A DNA stretch of 55,299 nucleotides from Segatella baroniae DSM 16972 = JCM 13447 (GTDB lineage: Bacteria > Bacteroidota > Bacteroidia > Bacteroidales > Bacteroidaceae), in contig NZ_AUFQ01000020.1 in NCBI RefSeq assembly GCF_000426585.1, positions 1 to 55,299 of the forward strand, in the 5' to 3' direction. The notes beneath the pieces were generated by a model. That model worked only from the letters and a program-made list of their open reading frames with translations. It was not told the origin of the DNA and did no database searches. Positions 36,012-44,517 of this stretch are shown piece after piece. The position numbers and the translations under genes were made by a program. Numbering within the stretch: position 1 is the first letter of the stretch; every line of letters starts with the position of its first letter.

Positions 36012-37862
36012 ATGAGTGATATCATACAGTTGTTGCCTGATACCGTCGCCAACCAGATAGCTGCGGGAGAGGTGATTCAGCGGCCCGCTTCGGTGGTCAA
36101 GGAGTTGGTGGAAAACTCGGTCGACGCCGGGGCCACTCATGTCGATGTCTTGATAACCGACGCCGGCCGCACGTCGGTGCGGGTGGTGGATGACGGCAAG
36201 GGCATGAGCGAGACCGACGCACGCCTGTCGTTCGAGCGCCACGCCACATCGAAAATCAGGAAGGCCGACGACCTTTTCGCCCTCCAGACCATGGGATTCA
36301 GGGGCGAAGCCTTGGCTTCGATAGCTGCGGTGGCCCAGATAGAACTGAAGACCCGCCAGCCCAATGAAGATGTAGGTACGCAGTTGTCAATCTCGGGCGG
36401 CAGGTTTGTCGACCAGCAGCCTTGCGCCTGTCCTGTGGGATGCGACATGTCGGTGGGCAATCTGTTCTATAATGTTCCGGTAAGGCGTAAGTTTCTGAAG
36501 TCGAACGCGACGGAATTGAACAATGTGATAGCCGCTTTCGAGCGCATCGTGCTGGTCTATCCGCAGATTGCGTTTCGCCTTTACAGCAATGAAGCCGAAT
36601 TGTTCGGCCTGAAGCCGGGCAGTCTGCGCCAGCGTATCGTGGATGTGTTCGGCAAGCGGTTGAACCAGGATCTGCTGCCCTTGGATGTCGACACCACGAT
36701 GTGCAAGCTGTCGGGATTCGTGGGCAAGCCCGAGTCGGCGCGGAAGAAAGGAGCGAAACAGTTTTTCTTCGTCAATGGGCGTTACATGAAGCATCCTTAT
36801 TTTCACAAGGCTGTCATGACAGCTTACGAGCGGTTGCTCCCTGTGGGTGAACAGATACCTTATTTTATATATCTTGAGGTGCCTGCTGAGGACATAGACG
36901 TGAATATTCACCCTACCAAGACGGAAATCAAATTTGAGAACGAGCAGGCCATTTGGCAAATCCTGATGGCGGCGGTGAAGGAGGCGGTCGGCATGTTCAA
37001 CGATGTTCCGACTATTGATTTCGACACGGAAGGCCGTCCTGACATTCCCGTATTCGATCCTTCAGTCCATACTTCCGCACCGCAGGTGCAGTACAACCCC
37101 AGTTACAACCCGTTCAACACCTCATCTTCTTATAAGCCGGCTTCAAATGCGCCCAAGGATTGGGAGCAGCTGTACGACGGTGTGCGACCGGAAGGGGAGA
37201 CTGCTGACGGTATCATCTTTTCAGAACTGGGGAAGACGGAGGGCGGAGAGGCCGACGACTTGGATGAAATACCCGGGCTGGCAAGTTCGTTGGACGAAAA
37301 GTCACCCCTGCATTACCAGTATAAAGGGCAGTATGTCCTTACATCGGTTCAGTCCGGATTGATGGTCATCGAACAGCATCGCGCGCATGTACGTATATTA
37401 TATGAAGACTATTTGAAGCGGTTGGCCAACCGCACGATGGATTCGCAACGCGAACTGTTTCCTTCGCTCTTGCAGCTGACCGCCGCCGAGGCTTTGACCT
37501 TGCGTCATATCATGCCCGAGCTTTCCGATTTCGGTTTTGAACTGACAGAGATGGGCGGCGACAGCTTTGCCATCAACGCGGTTCCTGCCGGCTTGGACGG
37601 CCTGCAGCCTTCGGCGGTCATCAGGGACATGCTGGAGTCGGCTTCCGGCTGTGCTTCCGAGGTGCGCAACGACATCAACAGGTCGTTGGCGTTGAGCATG
37701 GCGCAGAATGCGGCCATCCCGGTGGGGCAAGTTCTGAACAACGACGAGATGGAACACCTCGTGGCGTGCCTTTTTGCCTGCGACAATGTGAATTATACAC
37801 CTGACAGCCGAAAGATTTTTGCCATCTTTCCACACGCGGACATTGTGAAACTGTTGGGTTAG
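36012..37862 (+). CDS. mutL: DNA mismatch repair protein MutL
   Basis: A 616-residue GHKL ATPase of methyl-independent mismatch repair. Visible motifs: IAAGEVIQRPASVVKELVENSVDAGA (near 17-42), DDGKGM, GFRGEALASIAAVA, and the NVPVRRKF/FLK region, then a low-complexity linker (about 340-410) and the dimerization domain. The endonuclease motif DQHA(x)2E(x)4E is degenerate: EQHRAHVRILYE keeps Q, H and the last E but has E for D and V for the first E. The protein is therefore probably not an endonuclease of the usual type. It ends the guaB-to-mutL run. Confidence 0.95.
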   Translation: MSDIIQLLPDTVANQIAAGEVIQRPASVVKELVENSVDAGATHVDVLITDAGRTSVRVVDDGKGMSETDARLSFERHATSKIRKADDLFALQTMGFRGEALASIAAVAQIELKTRQPNEDVGTQLSISGGRFVDQQPCACPVGCDMSVGNLFYNVPVRRKFLKSNATELNNVIAAFERIVLVYPQIAFRLYSNEAELFGLKPGSLRQRIVDVFGKRLNQDLLPLDVDTTMCKLSGFVGKPESARKKGAKQFFFVNGRYMKHPYFHKAVMTAYERLLPVGEQIPYFIYLEVPAEDIDVNIHPTKTEIKFENEQAIWQILMAAVKEAVGMFNDVPTIDFDTEGRPDIPVFDPSVHTSAPQVQYNPSYNPFNTSSSYKPASNAPKDWEQLYDGVRPEGETADGIIFSELGKTEGGEADDLDEIPGLASSLDEKSPLHYQYKGQYVLTSVQSGLMVIEQHRAHVRILYEDYLKRLANRTMDSQRELFPSLLQLTAAEALTLRHIMPELSDFGFELTEMGGDSFAINAVPAGLDGLQPSAVIRDMLESASGCASEVRNDINRSLALSMAQNAAIPVGQVLNNDEMEHLVACLFACDNVNYTPDSRKIFAIFPHADIVKLLG

Positions 37863-37975
37863 CTGCCAATCGATTTCAAAGCGCGAAAAAGACGTTATGG
37901 CCTGTCGTAGCGCAAGATAAGGCGTTAAAAGTTGTTTTTTTTATGTAAATACGTATCATATTAGAAAATAATCAC

Positions 37976-37983
37976 TAACTTTG
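37976..37983 (+). promoter_or_regulatory. Promoter -7 element for the major OmpA-like protein
   Basis: TAACTTTG followed by CGGC matches TAnnTTTG, 69 bases upstream of the start codon, in an A+T-rich spacer. Confidence 0.75.
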
Positions 37984-38052
37984 CGGCATATTCTACCACG
38001 TAAGAGTATAATAATTATAAAAGATCAAGTTTTTATTTTAATATATTAGATT

Positions 38053-39219
38053 ATGAAAAAGTTTTTAATGGTGCTGGCTTTTGCCGGTGTTTCAATGTGT
38101 TCTTTTGCACAGGATGCAGATCCTGTAGAGAAGTATAGCGTTGCTACGAACTCTTTCTGGAGCAATTGGTTTATCCAAGTTGGTGGTGATTTTAACTCTT
38201 GGATCTCTGACGAAGAGCATGGTCGTGGCTATGACAACGGCAACCACTTCGGCTTGTTCGCCGGTAAGCGCACTTCTTTCGGTGGTGCCTTGGCCATCGG
38301 CAAGTGGTTCACCCCGGGTCTCGGCCTTCGTACCAAGCTGCAGGCTTGGGACGCAAAGAGCGTGAGCAGCAAGAATCCTGAAACCTTCAAGTATTGGGCT
38401 CTAAACGAGCAGGTGATGTTCAACCTGAGTAACCTTTTTTGCGGTTATAATCCCAATCGTGTTTGGAATTTAATTCCTTTCGTAGGTGCCGGTGTATCCC
38501 GCAATATGAGTGACAACTGCTATGCAATGATGTTGGGCGCAGGTGTTCAGTCTTCGTGGCGTTTGAGCAAGCATGTCAATCTTTATGCAGAAGCAGGCTG
38601 CAATCGTCTTGAACAGGACTTCGACGGAGCTGAAACCAGCCTCGTAAAAGGCAAGTCTAGTATAGTTCGTCGGTTCAAAGATAAGGACTACCGGCTCTAT
38701 GCTGAAATTGGTTTGACATTCAACCTCGGCAAGGCCACTTGGAACAAGACTCCGGATGTAGAGGCCATCAAGGCTCTCTCGCAGTCGCAGATCGATGCGT
38801 TGAACGCACAGCTCAACGATGCCAATGCAGAGAACGCCCGTCTGAAGAGCATGCTCGCCAACCAGAAGCCTGCCGAAACTCAGACCGTCAAGGAGTTTGC
38901 CTCCATTCCTGTTTCTGTATTCTTCAACATCGGCAAGGACAAGGTTGCTTCCAAGAAGGACCTCGTGAACGTAGGTGCCGTTGCCAAGTATGCCAAGGAC
39001 AACGACTGCAACGTTCTCGTAACCGGTTATTGCGACAGCGCAACAGGTTCGGTCAAGTTCAACCAGTCGCTCTCCGAGCGTCGCGCCAACAGGGTTGCTG
39101 ACGAACTCGTCAAGCTGGGCGTGGATCGCGATAAGATCCAGACTCGTGCCAACGGTGGTGTGGCAGACCTCTCGCCTGTTTCATTCAACCGTCGCGCTAC
39201 TGTTGAAATCACCAAGTAA
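38053..39219 (+). CDS. Major OmpA-family outer-membrane protein
   Basis: A 388-residue protein with signal peptide MKKFLMVLAFAGVSMCSFAQ, a beta-barrel domain rich in aromatic strands (SNWFIQVGGDFNSWIS, FGLFAGKRTSFGGALAIGKW), a heptad helix at about 240-275 (LSQSQIDALNAQLNDANAEN), and a C-terminal OmpA peptidoglycan-binding domain (PVSVFFNIGKDKVASKKDL, VTGYCDSATGS, NQSLSERRANRV). Its layout matches the abundant OmpA-like Omp40/41-type proteins of Bacteroidales. Strong promoter and terminator signals frame it as a single unit. It is a paralogue of the OmpA gene at 27.8 kb. Confidence 0.93.
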   Translation: MKKFLMVLAFAGVSMCSFAQDADPVEKYSVATNSFWSNWFIQVGGDFNSWISDEEHGRGYDNGNHFGLFAGKRTSFGGALAIGKWFTPGLGLRTKLQAWDAKSVSSKNPETFKYWALNEQVMFNLSNLFCGYNPNRVWNLIPFVGAGVSRNMSDNCYAMMLGAGVQSSWRLSKHVNLYAEAGCNRLEQDFDGAETSLVKGKSSIVRRFKDKDYRLYAEIGLTFNLGKATWNKTPDVEAIKALSQSQIDALNAQLNDANAENARLKSMLANQKPAETQTVKEFASIPVSVFFNIGKDKVASKKDLVNVGAVAKYAKDNDCNVLVTGYCDSATGSVKFNQSLSERRANRVADELVKLGVDRDKIQTRANGGVADLSPVSFNRRATVEITK

Positions 39220-39244
39220 TCCAATTGTAGGATTGACTCATACG

Positions 39245-39274
39245 AGCCCTGGCCGGAAGGTCAGGGCTTTTTTC
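39245..39274 (+). terminator. Terminator after the major OmpA-like gene
   Basis: AGCCCTGGCC pairs with GGTCAGGGCT (one G-T) around a 4-base loop, followed by TTTTTT, 25 bases after the stop. Confidence 0.92.
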
Positions 39275-39332
39275 GTGCTTGCCGCGGCTCGTCTTGCTTG
39301 CCGTAGCGGCCCTTTGGCCCTCTGGTTGGCAT

Positions 39333-39486
39333 GCTTTCGTGAGGCAACTTGCGTGCTTTTGCGTTGTGGAAGAGCCGCTTTTGGAAGCTCGATGGCATGC
39401 TTTCGCATGGCGGCTTTCATGCTTTCGCATGGCGTTTTTCATGCTTTCGCATGCAGATTTGCATGCTCCCATGCCGTAATGGTACG
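39333..39486. repeat. 22-bp-period tandem array 4 (intergenic)
   Basis: Cores GCTTTCG, GCTTTT or GCTCCC begin at 39333, 39355, 39377, 39399, 39421, 39443 and 39465, seven units exactly 22 bases apart. Central units read CATGCTTTCGCATGG plus variable bases and contain the palindrome CATG...CATG. It lies between the ompA terminator and the first tRNA-Val promoter. The sequence is unlike arrays 1 and 3 outside the core. Confidence 0.9.
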
Positions 39487-39514
39487 TCGATTCTTTCTTT
39501 TTTTTGCCCAATTG

Positions 39515-39546
39515 TTTGGCGTTGTCAAAAAGATTGCTTACTTTTG
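39515..39546 (+). promoter_or_regulatory. Promoter of first tRNA-Val
   Basis: TTTGG (39515-39519), then 19 bases, then TACTTTTG (39539-39546) and CA. This fits the Bacteroidota -33/-7 arrangement and is repeated almost exactly ahead of the second tRNA copy. Confidence 0.82.
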
Positions 39547-39565
39547 CATCGCCTTACAGAGGTAA

Positions 39566-39640
39566 GGGCGTTTAGCTCAGCTGGTTTAGAGCGTCTGCCT
39601 TACAAGCAGAGGGTCGGCGGTTCGAATCCGTCAACGCCCA
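39566..39640 (+). tRNA. tRNA-Val (anticodon TAC), copy 1
   Basis: A full cloverleaf: acceptor GGGCGTT pairing with AACGCCC, D arm TTAGCTCAGCTGGTTTAGAG, anticodon stem-loop TCTGC CTTACAA GCAGA with anticodon TAC, T arm GGCGGTTCGAATCCGTC, discriminator A. CCA is not encoded. Copy 2 lies 230 bases downstream and is identical. Confidence 0.97.
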
Positions 39641-39650
39641 CAGGGGTGTT

Positions 39651-39688
39651 TCCCTGTAGTCTTTCGGGACTGCAGGGATTTTTTTTAT
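39651..39688 (+). terminator. Terminator after first tRNA-Val
   Basis: TCCCTGTAGTC pairs with GACTGCAGGGA (one G-T), followed by eight T residues. Confidence 0.93.
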
Positions 39689-39743
39689 GGATGAGGTTGT
39701 GGTGCCGTTGTAAGTTTAAAAGATGTGAATTGTGCGTGATAAA

Positions 39744-39775
39744 TTTGGCGGTTTCATGTGGAATGCTTACTTTTG
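39744..39775 (+). promoter_or_regulatory. Promoter of second tRNA-Val
   Basis: TTTGG (39744-39748), 19 bases, TACTTTTG (39768-39775), CA: the same arrangement as for the first copy. Confidence 0.82.
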
Positions 39776-39795
39776 CACTCGCTTTACGGAAGTAA

Positions 39796-39870
39796 GGGCG
39801 TTTAGCTCAGCTGGTTTAGAGCGTCTGCCTTACAAGCAGAGGGTCGGCGGTTCGAATCCGTCAACGCCCA
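39796..39870 (+). tRNA. tRNA-Val (anticodon TAC), copy 2
   Basis: Identical in all 75 bases to copy 1. Promoter-proximal sequence is also conserved but diverged (for example CTTTACGGAAGTAA against CCTTACAGAGGTAA), and each copy has its own terminator of unrelated sequence, so this is an old duplication maintained by selection or conversion rather than a recent exact copy. Confidence 0.97.
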
Positions 39871-39873
39871 CGA

Positions 39874-39904
39874 AGAGATTCCCTTAGGGTGATCTCTTTT
39901 TTTA
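39874..39904 (+). terminator. Terminator after second tRNA-Val
   Basis: AGAGAT pairs with ATCTCT, with additional C-G pairs inside (TCCC/GGG), followed by a T run. Confidence 0.85.
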
Positions 39905-39986
39905 TATGCCGATTGGAAAGATTGTATTTGAAGTCGTTTTTGTTTTTTTTATCACTTTTCCTGCTCTTCATGTGATATTTAATCAC

Positions 39987-39994
39987 TAATTTTG
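39987..39994 (+). promoter_or_regulatory. Promoter -7 element for purB
   Basis: TAATTTTG followed by TAAAG matches TAnnTTTG, 28 bases upstream of the start codon. Confidence 0.65.
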
Positions 39995-40022
39995 TAAAGT
40001 CAATAATTGCTTGTTTTATTAT

Positions 40023-41369
40023 ATGAATCTTGATTTGCTGACTGCCATATCTCCGATAGATGGCCGGTATAGGAGTAAAACGGAACCCTTGGCGAGCTAT
40101 TTCTCGGAGTTTGCCCTTATCCGCTATCGTGTAAGAGTTGAAATCGAATATTTCATCGCCCTCTGTGAATTGCCGTTGCCGCAGCTCGCCGGCTTCGACC
40201 ACGGCCTGTTCGGTCGGTTGCGGGAGGTCTATCTGCGTTTCGACGAGCATTGCGCGCAGCGCGTGAAGGACATCGAGGCGGTGACGAATCATGATGTGAA
40301 GGCGGTGGAATATTTCATCAAGGAGGAGTTTGACAAGATAGGAGGCCTCGAAACCTACAAGGAGTTCATCCATTTCGGCCTGACCTCGCAAGACATCAAC
40401 AACACAAGTGTCCCCCTTTCCGTGAAGGAAGCTTTGGAAAACGTGTTCTATCCGCAAGTGGAAGAGCTGACGGCGTTGTTGGAAAGCTATGCGGAGGAAT
40501 GGAAAGACGTGCCCATGTTGGCCAAGACGCACGGCCAACCGGCCTCTCCCACACGGCTCGGCAAAGAGGTCATGGTGTTCGCCTATCGCCTGAAAGAGCA
40601 GCTGCAAGTGCTAAAGTCGACCAAGATGACCGCCAAGTTCGGTGGCGCGACAGGCAATTTCAACGCCCATCACGTGGCTTATCCCACGTTGGACTGGCGT
40701 CGGTTCGGCGACCGTTTCGTCAGCGAAAAGCTGGGGTTGGAGCGCGAGCAGTTCACGACACAGATCAGCAACTACGACTATCTGGGCGCCATTTTCGACG
40801 GCCTGCGCCGCATCAATACGATCATCATCGACTTGGACCGCGATTTCTGGATGTACATCTCGATGGACTACTTCAAGCAGAAGATAAAGGCGGGAGAAGT
40901 GGGGTCGAGCGCCATGCCCCACAAGGTGAACCCCATTGACTATGAGAACAGCGAGGGCAACCTGGGGATGGCCAACGCCATTCTGCAGTTCCTTGCCCGC
41001 AAGCTTCCGGTGAGCCGTCTGCAGCGCGACCTGACCGACAGCACCGTCCTCCGCAACATCGGCGTGCCACTCGGACACGGCCTCATCGCCATCCAAAGCA
41101 CGCTGAAAGGCCTGCGCAAGCTCATCCTCCATGAAGAGAAGATTCAGGCCGACCTCGACCGGACGTGGGCTGTCGTGGCGGAAGCGATTCAGACGATATT
41201 GCGCCGCGAGGCCTATCCCCATCCTTATGAGGCGTTGAAATCGCTTACGCGCACCAACCAGCAGATGACGGAAGAGACGATTCATGCCTTCATCCAAAGC
41301 CTGGATGTCAGCGACGGCGTGAAAGCGGAATTGATGGCAATCACACCTGCCAATTACACCGGTGTATAA
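40023..41369 (+). CDS. purB: Adenylosuccinate lyase
   Basis: A 448-residue fumarase-superfamily enzyme acting twice in purine synthesis, releasing fumarate from SAICAR and from adenylosuccinate. Visible: ISPIDGRYRSKT at the start, HFGLTSQDINNT, the KTHGQPASPTRLG histidine motif, and the signature SSAMPHKVNPIDYEN near residue 295. MNLDLLTAISPIDGRY is the normal E. coli-type N-terminus, which fixes the ATG; an in-frame TTG lies four codons upstream. It stands alone between the tRNA genes and the pseudouridine synthase. Confidence 0.96.
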   Translation: MNLDLLTAISPIDGRYRSKTEPLASYFSEFALIRYRVRVEIEYFIALCELPLPQLAGFDHGLFGRLREVYLRFDEHCAQRVKDIEAVTNHDVKAVEYFIKEEFDKIGGLETYKEFIHFGLTSQDINNTSVPLSVKEALENVFYPQVEELTALLESYAEEWKDVPMLAKTHGQPASPTRLGKEVMVFAYRLKEQLQVLKSTKMTAKFGGATGNFNAHHVAYPTLDWRRFGDRFVSEKLGLEREQFTTQISNYDYLGAIFDGLRRINTIIIDLDRDFWMYISMDYFKQKIKAGEVGSSAMPHKVNPIDYENSEGNLGMANAILQFLARKLPVSRLQRDLTDSTVLRNIGVPLGHGLIAIQSTLKGLRKLILHEEKIQADLDRTWAVVAEAIQTILRREAYPHPYEALKSLTRTNQQMTEETIHAFIQSLDVSDGVKAELMAITPANYTGV

Positions 41370-41438
41370 ACTTTATGTTATAAAATCAATTTTTTAGTTA
41401 ATAACAATTGCCGTGAGGCTTTATTAAACAACAAAACA

Positions 41439-42953
41439 ATGGATCAGGAATTGGAAAACAAACCCCAGTCTTATTCTGAGGAGAACAGCCGTGAAGGTTA
41501 CACCCCCTCTTCGGGAAGCAACTATTCGAGAGACTATCGTGCCGGAACCCGCCCACAGCGGCCGAGAATCCACAGTCAGCGCGCCTATAGCTCTGAGCGT
41601 GGAACAGCGGGCAACACGAATCAGGAAGAAGGATTCCGGCCGGAAGGCTTCGGAGCCGGTCTCCAGTCGAGTGGCGGCACACAACAGCAGCGCCCCTATC
41701 GCCCCCGCACCAACTACAACCAAGGCGGTTATCAGCAGCGCGGCGGCTACCAGCAGCGCCCCTATCGTCCGCGTTATGGCGAAGAGAACCAGGAAGGCGG
41801 CTACGACCGGCAAGGCGGTTACCGTCCCCGCTATGAGAACAGCGGCGAACAGGGCCAGGAGGGAAACAGCTACAGCCAGCAGCAAGGCAACTACCATCCC
41901 CGCAACAATTACAACAACCAAGGCGGCTATGGCTATCAGCAACGCGGTGGCTATCAGCAGCGTGGCGGCTACGGTCAGCAGCGCAGCGGAGGCTATCAGC
42001 AACGTGGCGGCTACGGACAGCAGCGTGGCGGAGGCTATCAGCAGCGTGGCGGCTACGGACAGCAGCAGCGCAACGGCTATGGGCCGCAGCGTGGCGGCTA
42101 CAACCAAGGCGGCTATCAGCAGCGTGGCAATTACAACCAGGGCGGCTACCGCCAGCGTTCGGCCGACTACGACCCGAATGCCAAGTACAGCATGAAGAAG
42201 CGCATCGAGTACAAGGAAGAGCACATCGACCCCAACGAGCCGTTGCGCCTCAACAAGTTCTTGGCCAATGCCGGTATATGCAGCCGCCGTGAGGCCGACG
42301 AGTTCATCCAGGCAGGCGTCGTCACCGTCAACGGAACGGTTGTCACGGAGCTGGGAACCAAGGTCTTGCGCACCGACGAAATCAAGTTCCACGACCAGCC
42401 GGTCAGCATAGAGAAGAAAGTCTACGTCCTGCTCAACAAGCCCAAGGACTATGTGACGACCAGCGACGACCCGCAGCAGCGCAAGACGGTGATGGACCTG
42501 GTGAAGGACGCCTGCCCCGAGCGCATTTATCCCGTGGGGCGTCTGGACCGCAACACCACGGGAGTGCTCCTGCTCACCAACGATGGTGACCTGGCCAGCA
42601 AGCTGACACATCCGAAGTTCCTCAAGAAGAAGGTCTATCATGTCCACCTGGACAAGCCCGTTGCACAGGCCGACCTTCAGAAGATTGCCGAAGGCATAGA
42701 GCTGGAAGACGGCGAAATCCACGCAGATGCCATCGAATATGCCGACGAACGCGACAAGGCGCAGGTCGGAATCGAGATACACAGCGGCAAGAATCGCATC
42801 GTGCGCCGTATATTCGAGAGCCTCGGCTATCGTGTCGTGCGTCTCGACCGCTCGCAATTCGCCGGTCTGACGAAGAAGAACCTGCGCCGCGGCGACTGGA
42901 GGTTCCTCACAGAGAAGGAAGTGGAAGTGCTGCGTAGCGGTATGTTTGAATAA
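41439..42953 (+). CDS. RluB/RsuA-family rRNA pseudouridine synthase with FUS-like low-complexity N-terminus
   Basis: A 504-residue protein in two very different parts. Residues 1-245 are low complexity and dominated by G, Y, Q and R, with many (G)GYQQRGGYGQQR-type repeats at about 95-240. Residues 268-315 form an S4 RNA-binding domain (PLRLNKFLANAGICSRREAD), followed by an RsuA/RluB catalytic domain with D370 in GRLDRNTTGVLLLT and the late GKNRIVRRIFESLGYRV. The enzyme part should make a pseudouridine in 23S rRNA. Repetitive N-terminal tails are recurrent in Bacteroidales members of this family but vary in length. It is 12 bases upstream of asnS. Confidence 0.93.
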   Translation: MDQELENKPQSYSEENSREGYTPSSGSNYSRDYRAGTRPQRPRIHSQRAYSSERGTAGNTNQEEGFRPEGFGAGLQSSGGTQQQRPYRPRTNYNQGGYQQRGGYQQRPYRPRYGEENQEGGYDRQGGYRPRYENSGEQGQEGNSYSQQQGNYHPRNNYNNQGGYGYQQRGGYQQRGGYGQQRSGGYQQRGGYGQQRGGGYQQRGGYGQQQRNGYGPQRGGYNQGGYQQRGNYNQGGYRQRSADYDPNAKYSMKKRIEYKEEHIDPNEPLRLNKFLANAGICSRREADEFIQAGVVTVNGTVVTELGTKVLRTDEIKFHDQPVSIEKKVYVLLNKPKDYVTTSDDPQQRKTVMDLVKDACPERIYPVGRLDRNTTGVLLLTNDGDLASKLTHPKFLKKKVYHVHLDKPVAQADLQKIAEGIELEDGEIHADAIEYADERDKAQVGIEIHSGKNRIVRRIFESLGYRVVRLDRSQFAGLTKKNLRRGDWRFLTEKEVEVLRSGMFE

Positions 42954-42965
42954 TACGATGTTGCA

Positions 42966-44360
42966 ATGAAGAGAACGAAAGTCGTCGATGCACTCGCCTG
43001 CACCGACTTTGGCAAAGATATCAATGTAAAGGGGTGGGTGCGTTCCCACCGAAGCAGCAAGGCTGTGGACTTCATCGCCTTGAACGACGGCTCCACCATC
43101 AAGAACATTCAGGTCGTCTTGAACCCGTCGGATTTCGACGAGGAATTGCTCAAGGGCATTACGACAGGCGCCTGCATCAATGTCACAGGCACCCTGGTCG
43201 AGAGCCAGGGAGCCGGACAAGCCTCCGAAGTCCAGTGCCGCGAGCTGGAGGTCTACGGCCTTTGTCCGGGCGATTATCCGATGCAGAAGAAAGGCCAGAG
43301 CTTCGAGTACATGCGCAAGTATGCCCACTTGCGGTTGCGCACCAACACCTTCGGCGCCGTATTCCGCATTCGCCACAACATGGCCATCGCCGTTCACCAA
43401 TATTTCCACGACCACGGCTTCTACTATTTCCATACGCCGCTGATTACGGCCAGCGACGCCGAAGGAGCCGGCGAGATGTTCCAGGTGACGACGTTGGATC
43501 TCACCCGCACGGGGAGGGATGGCGCGCCCGTTCCCTATGAGCGCGACTTCTTCGGGAAGAAGACCAGCCTCACCGTTTCGGGCCAGTTGGAAGGCGAACT
43601 CGGCGCAACATCCCTGGGCGCGATCTACACTTTTGGCCCGACTTTCCGTGCCGAGAACAGCAATACGCCCCGCCACTTGGCCGAATTCTGGATGATCGAG
43701 CCGGAAGTGGCCTTCATGGACAAGGACGAATTGATGGATCTTGAAGAGGATTTCATCAAGTATTGCGTCCGTTGGGCCTTGGACAACTGCAAGGACGACT
43801 TGGAGTTCCTTGACAAGATGATCGACAAGACGCTGCTCCAGACCTTGGAGTCTGTCGTCAAGGAAGACTTTGTGCGGCTCACCTACGGTGAGGGAATCCG
43901 TATTCTGGAGCAAGTCGTCAAGGAAGGGCACAAGTTCGAGTTCCCCGTGACAGGGTGGGGCATGGATCTCAGCAGCGAACATGAGCGTTTCCTGGTGGAG
44001 GAATACTTCAAGCGGCCTGTCATCATGACGGACTATCCCAGCGAAATCAAGGCTTTCTACATGAAGAAGAATGCCGACGGCAAGACCATGCAGGGCACGG
44101 ACGTGCTCTTCCCGCGCATTGGCGAGATCATCGGCGGCTCCGTCCGTGAAGAGAGCCATGACAAACTGGTGGGCGAAATCAAGGCGCGTGGCATGGAACC
44201 GGAGTCTTATGGCTGGTATCTTGACACGCGCAAGTATGGTTCCTGTCCCCATGCGGGCTTCGGGCTCGGCTTCGAACGCCTGATGCTGTTCGTGACGGGT
44301 ATGCAGAACATCCGCGACGTGATTCCTTTCCCACGCACGCCGAAGAACGCCGAATACTAA
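42966..44360 (+). CDS. asnS: Asparaginyl-tRNA synthetase
   Basis: A 464-residue class IIb synthetase: an N-terminal OB-fold anticodon-binding domain ([23 protein letters not shown]) and a catalytic domain with motif 2 ([26 protein letters not shown]) and motif 3 ([12 protein letters not shown]). The latter and [10 protein letters not shown] support AsnRS rather than AspRS. It follows the pseudouridine synthase closely and may be co-transcribed with it. A long perfect hairpin separates it from the convergent cvfB. Confidence 0.96.
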   Translation: MKRTKVVDALACTDFGKDINVKGWVRSHRSSKAVDFIALNDGSTIKNIQVVLNPSDFDEELLKGITTGACINVTGTLVESQGAGQASEVQCRELEVYGLCPGDYPMQKKGQSFEYMRKYAHLRLRTNTFGAVFRIRHNMAIAVHQYFHDHGFYYFHTPLITASDAEGAGEMFQVTTLDLTRTGRDGAPVPYERDFFGKKTSLTVSGQLEGELGATSLGAIYTFGPTFRAENSNTPRHLAEFWMIEPEVAFMDKDELMDLEEDFIKYCVRWALDNCKDDLEFLDKMIDKTLLQTLESVVKEDFVRLTYGEGIRILEQVVKEGHKFEFPVTGWGMDLSSEHERFLVEEYFKRPVIMTDYPSEIKAFYMKKNADGKTMQGTDVLFPRIGEIIGGSVREESHDKLVGEIKARGMEPESYGWYLDTRKYGSCPHAGFGLGFERLMLFVTGMQNIRDVIPFPRTPKNAEY

Positions 44361-44426
44361 TCCGGGCTCCTGTATGGCTGTGCTGTTCGATACATGCAGG
44401 CCATTTGACGGAGTTTTTCATCAATG

Positions 44427-44465
44427 AAGACACCCAATGAAACTCGCTGTTTCATTGGGTGTCTT
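44427..44465. terminator. Bidirectional hairpin terminator between asnS and cvfB
   Basis: A 17-bp perfect stem (AAGACACCCAATGAAAC with its complement) and a 5-base loop. Located between convergent genes, it probably stops transcription from both sides, although neither flank has a long T run. Confidence 0.8.
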
Positions 44466-44517
44466 GCCGTTTCAGCCTTTCGCAGAGCCATTCATATTAG
44501 AAGCAGGCGTCAGCGCG

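Noticed and set aside
41424..44252. Very long open frame (942 codons) on the minus strand opposite the pseudouridine synthase and asnS
   Set aside because: Antisense of two certain genes; extreme A/V/L composition results from the repetitive GGYQQR codons and high G+C.
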